This document shows positions 7,663 to 14,473 of a DNA stretch of 47,163 nucleotides, in pieces. The translations under genes were made by a program, and so were the position numbers. Position 1 is the stretch's first letter; each line of letters opens with the position of its first letter. This stretch comes from Anaerophilus nitritigenes (lineage in GTDB: Bacteria > Bacillota > Clostridia > Peptostreptococcales > Thermotaleaceae). The stretch lies in assembly GCF_004138215.1 (NCBI RefSeq), contig NZ_RYYS01000073.1:1-47163 (forward strand), written 5' to 3'. A model generated the notes under the pieces. That model worked only from the letters and a program-made list of their open reading frames with translations, was not told the origin of the DNA and ran no database searches.

Positions 7663-9417
7663 TTATTTTTTATAATTTTTCAGTTTATTTTTTAGATATT
7701 GAAGATCTTCTTTTATACGCTGATCATGAGGAAGAAGTTTGTGTAATTTCTCTGTATAAATAATAGCATGTTGAATATCTTCAATTTTAGATTTTTCTCT
7801 GCCTTCAAATGAATATAGAGTGGATAATATGCTTAGAGCATGAATATCACTAGGGTCTTTTTCTAAAATTTTTTTATATCCCTCTATAGCCTTTTCGTAA
7901 GATCGATCTAATAATAATTGATCTTCTTTAGTAAATTGTGCTCCAGGAATCCATATGGTAGGATATTTTTCATTAGACCACATACCAAAGCTATCTCCAA
8001 TGATACCATATTCATCATGGGCAGTAATTTTATAGGTATATTCTCCTTCATGATAAAATCCCCCCCATATATAACGAGGAATAATTCCTTTATCATCCCA
8101 AGAAAGTCCACCACCTCTACTTTCTCTATGTTTTTCTACATCTATAGAGATATGATTTGTTGTAAAATGATTTGAATGAAAGGTATAAGTGGCATCTTTT
8201 TTATTATTTTCTTTGTAGACTTCTCCCATATCCAAAGTATAAAAGGATGCACCATCTACTGGATCAAAATCAAATGAAATTTTGGTATGATCTGAAGATA
8301 CATCTACATTTTTTATATTTAATTTTTTTGTAAAAGATATATATGTCTCATATTTTGTATTTTGTTCAAGTTTAATAGAGCCTCCCTTTGGAGTATAAAA
8401 ATTTTTTTCTTTAATTAAAGGCCAAGGAACATAAGCTGCTATTTTATATTCTCCTTTAGGAATATTCGTAAAAGAAAAATTCCCATTTTGATCTGTTATG
8501 GCTATTGAATAAAATTCTTCTCCTATAAAAGATGTAGACATGGTAGTGTCGTCTTTTTCTTTAAGGAGCAAAATTTTATAAGGAAGAGTTTTTTTTTCTA
8601 GTGTTAATGTTCCATGGACTTGGTTATCTCCAGATGAAGGATCTTTTTTAAGTTCATATGAAATATTTTGTAGGGCATCTTCTATATTCAGAATTCTAGC
8701 ATAAAGTTCATATTCATTAGATAAAGAATGATAATTACTCATTTCATATGGAGGTACAGAATAATCTTCTCCCCTTAATAAATGATAATAAGAAAGAATA
8801 AAAGAAGCTTTATCTTTTAGAGGATTATAAAGATTTAAATTATTTTTATCTATTATGGTTGGAATTTTTTCAATATCTCCTGTTAAAAGATGAATAGAAG
8901 ATAAAAATAATTTGTGAAAATTTAAAAGGGTAAGATCTCCCACTTTGTTTTTTTCTTCAAGAATTTCAATAGATCTATGATAATCTCCTCCAAACCAATT
9001 TAAAAGGGCTGTATCTAATTGTAGTTTTAATTTTAGATTGGGATTGATTGAGTTTTTTATGACTTTTTCATATTGTTCATTAATCTTTTGCAAATCCTCT
9101 TTTGAAATATTAAAATCGTTTTTACCAGACATATCAGGATCTATATATACCAAATCTGTCATAATATAGAGATTTTTAGCAGACAATATATTTAAAAACT
9201 TTCTATGGGTAGTAAAGCTAGCCATAGGACTAGAAGGATCTGTTTTTAATATTTTGTCATAATAACTATGGGCTATGTCATGTTTTTCATTTATCTCATA
9301 TAATTTTCCAATACCATAAAGGATATCTGGATAAAAAATTTGAAAGCTTAAAAAACCTAGCAATAAAATGACTACAAAGCATAATATATGCTTTATTTTG
9401 ATTGTAATATATTTCAT
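7663..9417 (-). CDS. Membrane-anchored TPR and carboxypeptidase-regulatory-like protein
   Basis: A 584-residue protein I do not recognise by name. An N-terminal membrane helix (about residues 9-28) anchors it, with the rest probably outside the cell. TPR-like helices follow (about 30-240), then a beta-sandwich resembling a carboxypeptidase regulatory domain (about 265-345, with I-T-D-Q-N-G-N-F-S-F-T-N-I-P-K-G-E-Y), a second beta domain with many aromatic residues, and C-terminal TPR repeats (about 500-570). This build suggests a surface scaffold or binding protein. It is monocistronic, faces yyaC in the same direction, and has no neighbouring partner that reveals its job. Confidence 0.7.
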   Translation of the reverse strand: MKYITIKIKHILCFVVILLLGFLSFQIFYPDILYGIGKLYEINEKHDIAHSYYDKILKTDPSSPMASFTTHRKFLNILSAKNLYIMTDLVYIDPDMSGKNDFNISKEDLQKINEQYEKVIKNSINPNLKLKLQLDTALLNWFGGDYHRSIEILEEKNKVGDLTLLNFHKLFLSSIHLLTGDIEKIPTIIDKNNLNLYNPLKDKASFILSYYHLLRGEDYSVPPYEMSNYHSLSNEYELYARILNIEDALQNISYELKKDPSSGDNQVHGTLTLEKKTLPYKILLLKEKDDTTMSTSFIGEEFYSIAITDQNGNFSFTNIPKGEYKIAAYVPWPLIKEKNFYTPKGGSIKLEQNTKYETYISFTKKLNIKNVDVSSDHTKISFDFDPVDGASFYTLDMGEVYKENNKKDATYTFHSNHFTTNHISIDVEKHRESRGGGLSWDDKGIIPRYIWGGFYHEGEYTYKITAHDEYGIIGDSFGMWSNEKYPTIWIPGAQFTKEDQLLLDRSYEKAIEGYKKILEKDPSDIHALSILSTLYSFEGREKSKIEDIQHAIIYTEKLHKLLPHDQRIKEDLQYLKNKLKNYKK

Positions 9418-9566
9418 AATTTACCCCCTATCATCTAGTGCTACTCATTCTATTTATATAGTATACTAAAAAGAAAAATATTTCAAAAAAGTATATAAAA
9501 GTAAAAATGTAAATAATATATAAATAAATGTTCATTTCCCTGGAAATTTTAAAAGAAAGGATTGTG

Positions 9567-10061
9567 ATGAAGTTGTTTAAAGTAAGAGGAAGGAAAAATA
9601 TTTTTGCACTAATTGTATGTATCTTAATTCCAGAGCTAGTAGGGGTATTGAGTGCTTTTTTAACAAAAGATTCATATATGGAGTATCAAAATTTGATAAG
9701 ACCAGATTTTTCACCACCAGGTTGGGTTTTTCCTATTGCATGGACTATTCTGTATTTTTTTATGGGAATAGCAAGTTACAGAATTTTTATGTTAGGAGTT
9801 GAGAATCCTAAAGTAAAAAATGCATTGTTATTTTATGGATTACAGCTGTTTTTTAATTTTTTCTGGCCTATACTTTTCTTTGGACTAGGTTTAAGAGGAT
9901 TTGCATTTTTAGAATTAATTGTTTTATGGATACTTATTTTGATTACATTTTGTAAATTTTATAAATTAGATGCATGGGCAGGATATTTATTGATTCCATA
10001 TATTATATGGGTAGCTTTTGCAGGGGTTCTAAATTTTTTTATTTGGAAATTAAATCAATAA
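9567..10061 (+). CDS. tspO: TspO/MBR family protein
   Basis: A 164-residue protein with five membrane helices. The motif R-P-D-F-S-P-P-G-W-V-F-P-I-A-W-T-I-L-Y after the first helix is the TspO signature, and aromatic-rich helices follow. TspO proteins bind porphyrins and related ligands and are linked to stress and tetrapyrrole control. The start at 9567 follows AGAAAGG at a good distance and gives the family's normal length; a longer frame from 9528 is unlikely. It stands alone between a minus-strand gene and the tail locus. Confidence 0.92.
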   Translation: MKLFKVRGRKNIFALIVCILIPELVGVLSAFLTKDSYMEYQNLIRPDFSPPGWVFPIAWTILYFFMGIASYRIFMLGVENPKVKNALLFYGLQLFFNFFWPILFFGLGLRGFAFLELIVLWILILITFCKFYKLDAWAGYLLIPYIIWVAFAGVLNFFIWKLNQ

Positions 10062-10170
10062 AATAACTTTTCCATATCTTAGAATGAATAGTAAGAAAGC
10101 ACTATAGCTATCATTTTATATAAATATTAAATTAGATAATGTATGTAAAGATTTATGAAAAGTACATAAC

Positions 10171-10410
10171 ATGGTAGATCAAAAGATATTAAAAATGGAA
10201 AAAAACACTTTATCTAATGGAGAAGCAGTAAAAACAACTGTTACAGCTACTGTACAAGGAAAAGAAGTTAAATATATGCAACTATATATATTTGATCATG
10301 ATCATAAAGATGAATATGCAATGATTTATTATATTAATGGTTCAAAGGATTATGATCAACAATTAGAAGAGGTTATGTATATGGGAGATACATTTAAATT
10401 TAAGAAGTAG
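10171..10410 (+). CDS. Small hypothetical protein, possible fragment
   Basis: A 79-residue acidic protein with alternating strands and no membrane segment. The C-terminus resembles the end of secreted PsbP/DcrB-like lipoprotein domains, but the N-terminal part and signal peptide of such proteins are missing. No convincing ribosome binding site precedes the ATG, so it may be a remnant of a longer gene. A good terminator follows. I cannot assign a function. Confidence 0.45.
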   Translation: MVDQKILKMEKNTLSNGEAVKTTVTATVQGKEVKYMQLYIFDHDHKDEYAMIYYINGSKDYDQQLEEVMYMGDTFKFKK

Positions 10411-10423
10411 TAAATAAGATAAA

Positions 10424-10468
10424 AAATAAAACTTAGTTCATTTGATTTGAGCTGAGTTTTATTTTTTT
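10424..10468 (+). terminator. Terminator before the tail locus
   Basis: AAATAAAACTTAG and CTGAGTTTTATTT form a 13-bp stem followed by seven T residues. It isolates the tail locus from upstream transcription. Confidence 0.75.
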
Positions 10469-10476
10469 ACAATAAA

Positions 10477-10490
10477 CGAACACATGTTCG
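10477..10490. promoter_or_regulatory. LexA (SOS) box controlling the tail locus
   Basis: CGAACACATGTTCG is a perfect match to the Gram-positive LexA/DinR consensus CGAAC-N4-GTTCG and lies 11 bases upstream of a TATAAT. It therefore overlaps the expected -35 region, where LexA binding would block transcription until DNA damage. Confidence 0.9.
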
Positions 10491-10501
10491 GAAAAATGTG
10501 G

Positions 10502-10507
10502 TATAAT
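10502..10507 (+). promoter_or_regulatory. -10 element of the SOS-controlled promoter
   Basis: A consensus TATAAT lies just downstream of the LexA box. No good -35 hexamer is visible at 16-18 bases upstream, where the operator sits. The transcript would have a leader of about 180 bases before the regulator gene. Confidence 0.7.
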
Positions 10508-10697
10508 TTTCTATATATCTAAAATGTTTGGAGGAAAAGTTCCGATAAAATGCCACAAGTATGCCTCAATTCATAAAAAATACATATTATACTTTAAAAT
10601 AAGAGATATACAAAAAAATCAATAAATTAAATAAAAATCAATAAATGTATTTTTATTACATATATAAAAAATAAACTATTTATGGTGGTGAAGGTTT

Positions 10698-11231
10698 ATG
10701 TATACACAAAGTTTAGAAAAAGAAAATATACAAAGGAGTAACAAGAAGATAAGCATGAAAGGAGTAGAAAATACCCTTAAAAATTTAAAACAATATGAAG
10801 CAAAAATAAAAGAAATAGAACTTCAGATCGGAGATTTAAAAGATATGCAATATTTAAGTTTAAAGGGTATTAATTATGAAGATTTTATAAGAAACAATCA
10901 ATTTTTTTCTAAAACAGAAATGCAAGTATTGAAGGATTTAGAAATAGAGGAAATGATTGATTTACTTGAATTTGAAAAAAGACATATAGAAAGATTTCTA
11001 AAAAGAATTCATAATGCCGTAGAGAGTCTTACAGATTTAGAAAAACAAATTATAAAGATGAAGTATGTGGACAAGAAAATTTGGCGTTATATTACCTTTG
11101 AGGTCAATATAGAAGAAAGACAATGTAGAGAAATAAGAAACAAGGCTTTAACCAAAATCTATAAAATACTCAAAAATAGTATTTTATTAGAGATATCTGC
11201 ATTGGATATGACGAAAAAGTGCCGAAACTAG
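10698..11231 (+). CDS. Sigma-like/ArpU-RinA-type late regulator of the tail locus
   Basis: A 177-residue basic protein with long coiled helices and a C-terminal sigma-70 region 4-like helix-turn-helix (L-T-D-L-E-K-Q-I-I-K-M-K-Y-V, then R-Q-C-R-E-I-R-N-K-A near residues 145-155). It resembles phage late-transcription regulators such as ArpU/RinA or the PBSX factor Xpf. It is the first gene after the LexA box, so SOS induction would make it first and it would then switch on the structural genes from the promoter near 11222-11262. The exact family is uncertain; the role follows from position and domain. Confidence 0.7.
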   Translation: MYTQSLEKENIQRSNKKISMKGVENTLKNLKQYEAKIKEIELQIGDLKDMQYLSLKGINYEDFIRNNQFFSKTEMQVLKDLEIEEMIDLLEFEKRHIERFLKRIHNAVESLTDLEKQIIKMKYVDKKIWRYITFEVNIEERQCREIRNKALTKIYKILKNSILLEISALDMTKKCRN

Positions 11232-11262
11232 ACCGATATGATAAAAAAGAATCCATTATAAT
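11222..11262 (+). promoter_or_regulatory. Candidate late promoter of the tail operon
   Basis: A TATAAT is at 11257-11262. Upstream, two CCGA half-sites begin at 11222 and 11233, one helical turn apart, where a -35 hexamer would be expected. This arrangement would suit activation by the sigma-like regulator encoded just before it. Confidence 0.5.
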
Positions 11263-11291
11263 TTAAAATGAGAAGAATGAATCGTGGCGTT

Positions 11292-11309
11292 ACACGTAAA
11301 ACACGTAAA
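11292..11309. repeat. Tandem 9-bp repeat in the tail operon leader
   Basis: ACACGTAAA occurs twice in direct succession between the candidate late promoter and the first structural gene. It could be an operator or leader element; no known motif was recognised. Confidence 0.5.
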
Positions 11310-11331
11310 GGAATAAAAGGAGATGATTTTA

Positions 11332-11661
11332 ATGAAGGAGTTAAAAGAGATCCTAGGAGAAAGTTTATACAAAGAAGTAAAGGAAAAGACAAAAAATCAA
11401 AAGATACTCTTAAATAATAATCAATTTGTTCCAAGAATGAGACTCAATCAAGTGATCCAACAAAGGGATGCTTATAAAGAAGATGTATTAAAACTTAAGG
11501 GAAAATTAGAAACAATGGAAAAAGAATTGCACAAGGAAAGCAATCAGTCTATAGAAACTAATGAAAAAACATTAATGGATTTTATGGAGATGAGCCATTT
11601 ATTAAACCATTTGATTGAGGAAAAACTTATGGAACGAAGAAGATTGTGGAAGGAGAGATGA
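11332..11661 (+). CDS. Gp20-like scaffold-related protein
   Basis: A 109-residue charged helical protein. Its N-terminus (L-K-E-I-L-G-E-S-L-Y-K-E-V, then N-N-N-Q-F-V-P-R-M-R-L-N-Q-V) resembles phage minor structural/scaffolding proteins of the GP20 family, followed by a coiled coil at about residues 45-75. Full-length scaffolds are longer and sit beside a major capsid gene, but none exists here. It may be a relic or may have been recruited for tail assembly. The ATG at 11332 is nine bases after AAAAGGAG; an ATG at 11323 is too close. The stop overlaps the next start. Confidence 0.5.
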   Translation: MKELKEILGESLYKEVKEKTKNQKILLNNNQFVPRMRLNQVIQQRDAYKEDVLKLKGKLETMEKELHKESNQSIETNEKTLMDFMEMSHLLNHLIEEKLMERRRLWKER

Positions 11662-12101
11662 TGATTACCTTATTTAAAATTCAAGAGACTGTAATTAAAT
11701 GGTTAAAGAATAATTTTGATACAAGTCATTTTTATGACACTATGCAGGGAGAATTATTAGATAAACCTGCATTTTTTATTGAAGTTTTACCTGTAGCTAC
11801 TACACTAGAAAGCAGATATTATCAAAATAAAAAAATCAAAGTAGACATTCAATACTTTTCAAAAAGCCAAACCATAAAAGAAAATATTGAGGTTTTAGAG
11901 AAATTACAAGATATTTTCTCTTGTGTTTTAGAAGTAGAGGATAGGAAATTTACTATCCAAGAAACAAAAGTAAAAATGGTAGAAAAAATTTTAGTATTTT
12001 CTTTTAATATAGCTTTTATAGACAAAATAGACGAGACGAAAGTCTATGAATATGAAAATTATGAAATTATGAAGGATTTAAGAATAAAGGAGGAGATCTA
12101 A
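11661..12101 (+). CDS. Tail terminator-like protein (DUF6838 type)
   Basis: A 146-residue protein with the layout of DUF6838 tail terminator/completion proteins: an N-terminal helix (F-K-I-Q-E-T-V-I-K-W-L), a Y-D-T-M-Q-G-E-L-L-D-K-P-A-F-F-I-E-V-L strand region, and a central helix. Such proteins cap the end of the tail tube and sheath. It lies immediately before the sheath gene, the usual place, and its stop codon shares a base with the sheath start. The start at 11661 has GGAG five bases upstream. Confidence 0.7.
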   Translation: MITLFKIQETVIKWLKNNFDTSHFYDTMQGELLDKPAFFIEVLPVATTLESRYYQNKKIKVDIQYFSKSQTIKENIEVLEKLQDIFSCVLEVEDRKFTIQETKVKMVEKILVFSFNIAFIDKIDETKVYEYENYEIMKDLRIKEEI

Positions 12102-13156
12102 TGGGTTTACCACAAATATTAATTGAATTTAAAACACAAGGAACAACAGCAATCAAAAGAAGTGCTAGAGGAATTGTGGCACTTATTTTAAAAGAGGATA
12201 GAGTGGATTTAGAATCAGTAGAGTACAAATCTATCGATGAAGTAACAAAAGATCATTGGACAAAAGAGAATAAAGATTATATTGAAAAAGCTTTCATGGG
12301 AACACCTAGCAAAATTATTGTTGAAAGAATTGGAATGGTAGAAGATTATGCAGTAGCTTTAAAGAGATTGAAAAGTAAGAAGTGGAATTATCTTTCTATT
12401 CCAGGAATTTCACAAGAAGCTGTTCAAAATATTGTTTCATGGATTAAAGAACAAAGACAAAACAATAAAAAGACATTTAAAGCAGTACTTCCAAATGTGG
12501 AGGCAGATCATGAAGGAATTATCAATTTTGCCACAGAGGATATAAAGGTAGGGGATATTACTTATAGTGCAAGTCAATATACTTGTAGGATTGCTGGAGT
12601 ACTTGCAGGACTTCCATTTACAAGAAGCTCTACTTATTATGCATTCAATGAAGTAGAAAGTATTACAGAATCAGAAAATCCAGATAAAGATATTGATGAT
12701 GGAAAATTAATTTTTATCCATGATGGAGAAAAAATCAAAATAGGCAGGGGAGTCAATTCTTTGACGACTACTACAGCTACAAAGGGTGAAGAATTTAAGA
12801 AAATAAAGATTGTAGATGCAGTAGATCTTATGAGAGATGATATTCATGATACTTTTGATGGATCTTATGTGGGAAAAGTAGTAAATTCCTATGACAATAA
12901 AGTATTGTTTTTAGCAGCTATTAATGCTTATTTTGAAGAATTAGAAAGAACAGATGTATTAGACCCAGATTATGATAACAAGGCAGAAATTGATATGATC
13001 GGACAAAGATTATATCTTATGAAAAAAGGTATAGAGGTAGAAGCATTAAAGGAACAAGAAATCAAAGAGTACAACACTGGAAGTGAAGTATTTATCAAGG
13101 CAAAAGTAAAGTTTTTAGATGCAATGGAAGATTTAAAAATGGAAATATTCATGTAA
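12101..13156 (+). CDS. xkdK: Contractile tail sheath protein (XkdK-like)
   Basis: A 351-residue sheath protein of the PBSX XkdK type. It starts with the strand M-G-L-P-Q-I-L-I-E-F-K-T-Q, has the conserved central region and ends with a C-terminal strand (D-L-K-M-E-I-F-M) that interlinks subunits. The presence of a sheath shows the particle is contractile, like R-type bacteriocins and myophages. The gene overlaps the tail terminator gene by one base and is followed after 12 bases by the tube gene. Confidence 0.93.
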   Translation: MGLPQILIEFKTQGTTAIKRSARGIVALILKEDRVDLESVEYKSIDEVTKDHWTKENKDYIEKAFMGTPSKIIVERIGMVEDYAVALKRLKSKKWNYLSIPGISQEAVQNIVSWIKEQRQNNKKTFKAVLPNVEADHEGIINFATEDIKVGDITYSASQYTCRIAGVLAGLPFTRSSTYYAFNEVESITESENPDKDIDDGKLIFIHDGEKIKIGRGVNSLTTTTATKGEEFKKIKIVDAVDLMRDDIHDTFDGSYVGKVVNSYDNKVLFLAAINAYFEELERTDVLDPDYDNKAEIDMIGQRLYLMKKGIEVEALKEQEIKEYNTGSEVFIKAKVKFLDAMEDLKMEIFM

Positions 13157-13168
13157 GGAGGAGTTTAA

Positions 13169-13615
13169 ATGACAAATAAAATATCTGGAAATAGAGTGAT
13201 TAATGGTACATGGGGAGAAATTTGGTTAGATGGAGATAAAGTAAGTGAGTTAACAGGACTTGAGGCGAAAATTACATTAAAAAAAGAAGATGTAAATATG
13301 TGTGGAGTTTTAGCAAAGGATACAAAGATTACAGGATGGGAAGGAAAAGGAACACTAAAGATGCACAAAGTAAACTCTAGAATGGCAATTAAGCTGGGGG
13401 ATATGATCAAAAAAGGAAAAGATATAAGATTTACCATCATTTCAAAATTAGCTGATCCAGATACAATAGATGGTCAATCAGAAAGAGTTGTACTTAAGGA
13501 AGTAAGCTTTGATGATTTAACTCTTATGAATTTTGAGACAAAAGCATTAGGAAAAGTAGAATGTCCATTTACATTTACAGACTATGATTTTGCTGATATG
13601 ATTCAGCCAGAATAA
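13169..13615 (+). CDS. xkdM: Tail tube protein (XkdM-like)
   Basis: A 148-residue beta-rich protein of the XkdM tail tube family. The opening N-K-I-S-G-N-R-V-I-N-G-T-W-G-E-I-W-L-D-G and the T-G-W-E-G-K-G-T-L-K segment are typical. Hexamers of this protein form the inner tube driven through the target membrane when the sheath contracts. It follows the sheath gene with an AAGGAGGAG ribosome binding site. Confidence 0.93.
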   Translation: MTNKISGNRVINGTWGEIWLDGDKVSELTGLEAKITLKKEDVNMCGVLAKDTKITGWEGKGTLKMHKVNSRMAIKLGDMIKKGKDIRFTIISKLADPDTIDGQSERVVLKEVSFDDLTLMNFETKALGKVECPFTFTDYDFADMIQPE

Positions 13616-13626
13616 GGAGGATGAAT

Positions 13627-14022
13627 ATGAATACATTAGATTTGTTGCTTCAATTAGATGAAAAGAAATTAAAAAAGCCTAGTAAAGAAGTAGAAATAAA
13701 AAGATTATCTTCTATGACAGGAGATAAAGTAATTTTCCAAGTGGAAGCATTAACTCCTGATAAAATGGAAGAAATTCAAGAAATGGCTATGCATGAAAAT
13801 CAAGAGAATATAAATATTGGGGAATTACAGCTTATGACTGTTATAGAAGGAGTGAAAAACCCAAGATTTAAAACAAAGGAATTAATGGATAAATTTCATG
13901 TATATACACCAAAGGATTTAGTAAGAAAGCTTCTTCTTCCTGGAGAGATTTTGACTTTATACAATATGATTGGAGAATTAAGCGGATTTGATGGTGGAGC
14001 TGTAGAAGAAGTAAAAAACTAA
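13627..14022 (+). CDS. xkdN: Tail assembly chaperone, short form (XkdN-like)
   Basis: A 131-residue XkdN-like tail assembly chaperone. It is acidic and helical, ending in G-F-D-G-G-A-V-E-E-V-K-N. The ATG at 13627 is preferred over that at 13621, which touches the AGGAGG. A slippery heptamer A-AAA-AAC lies across its last sense codons, and the -1 frame stays open for another 57 codons, as in the two-product chaperones of phages such as lambda gpG/gpGT. This entry is the zero-frame product; the extended product ends at 14192. Confidence 0.88.
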   Translation: MNTLDLLLQLDEKKLKKPSKEVEIKRLSSMTGDKVIFQVEALTPDKMEEIQEMAMHENQENINIGELQLMTVIEGVKNPRFKTKELMDKFHVYTPKDLVRKLLLPGEILTLYNMIGELSGFDGGAVEEVKN

Positions 14023-14192
14023 TTGACACAGATGGTTTGACTCAAATGATTTATTATTTTTGGAAAACAAAAGGAATCAGACCGTCTGTGATCTACAATA
14101 TGCCAAGGGGTGAATTGATTCTTTTGATGGCATTTTATGAAAAGGAAATGCAAGAAATTGAAGAAATGATGAAAAGAGAAATAGAAGAATAA
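13627..14192 (+). CDS. Tail assembly chaperone, -1 frameshift form
   Basis: A predicted fusion of about 188 residues made by -1 slippage at 14013-14019. After the zero-frame V-K the -1 frame reads L-I-D-T-D-G-L-T-Q-M-I-Y-Y-F-W-K-T-K-G-I and ends in a Glu/Met-rich helix at a TAA at 14190-14192. There is no start codon with a ribosome binding site for this segment, so frameshifting is the simplest way to make it. The T domain of such fusions binds the tape measure, whose gene is the next one downstream. Confidence 0.82.
14013..14019 (+). promoter_or_regulatory. -1 ribosomal frameshift site
   Basis: A-AAA-AAC fits the X-XXY-YYZ slippery pattern in the correct zero frame (GTA AAA AAC), with the zero-frame TAA directly after it. 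No strong pseudoknot was seen in the next 30 bases. Confidence 0.82.
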
Positions 14193-14216
14193 AGGTACCT
14201 TGAATAGGTGCCTTTT
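14191..14216 (+). terminator. Terminator, left of palindromic repeat copy 2
   Basis: AAAGGTACCT and AGGTGCCTTT form a 10-bp stem (one G-U) with a 5-base loop and a T run. The same 26 bases recur exactly at 14421-14446, on the other side of the palindromic repeat. Confidence 0.75.
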
Positions 14217-14218
14217 GA

Positions 14219-14400
14219 CTTTATGACAAAGTCATAAAAAACGTCACTAATTTTCGAATTTGGAAAATATGTAGAAATGGTCGAAAATAGCATTACAAAC
14301 TCGCTATGCTCAAACAGTGTAATGCTATCAATTTTCTCCCTTATTCTATATTTTCACAAATTTTCAATAGATGTTCCTTGTTTTTGTGACTTTATCAATA
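14219..14400. repeat. Long palindromic repeat, copy 2
   Basis: The second copy of the roughly 180-bp palindrome. Its inner stem is TAGCATTACA (14288-14297) with TGTAATGCTA (14318-14327) around a 20-base loop. The outer arms begin ATGACAAAGTCATAAAAAAC and end with its imperfect complement. It lies inside the tail operon between the chaperone and the tape measure and is flanked by identical terminator hairpins. Confidence 0.88.
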
Positions 14401-14420
14401 AAAAGTTTAGCTACAATCTG

Positions 14421-14446
14421 AAAGGTACCTTGAATAGGTGCCTTTT
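14421..14446 (+). terminator. Terminator, right of palindromic repeat copy 2
   Basis: An exact 26-base duplicate of the hairpin at 14191-14216. It lies 28 bases before the tape measure gene, so it may attenuate transcription of everything downstream. Confidence 0.7.
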
Positions 14447-14473
14447 CTATTTCTAAAAAAAGGTGGTGAATGA

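Noticed and set aside
7908-8175. Long frames on both strands opposite the TPR protein gene
   Set aside because: They overlap a well-supported gene and have no ribosome binding site or family similarity.
10524-10625. A 33-codon frame in the leader of the tail locus starting MFGGKVPIK
   Set aside because: It has no ribosome binding site before its ATG, and composition is like the surrounding noncoding DNA.
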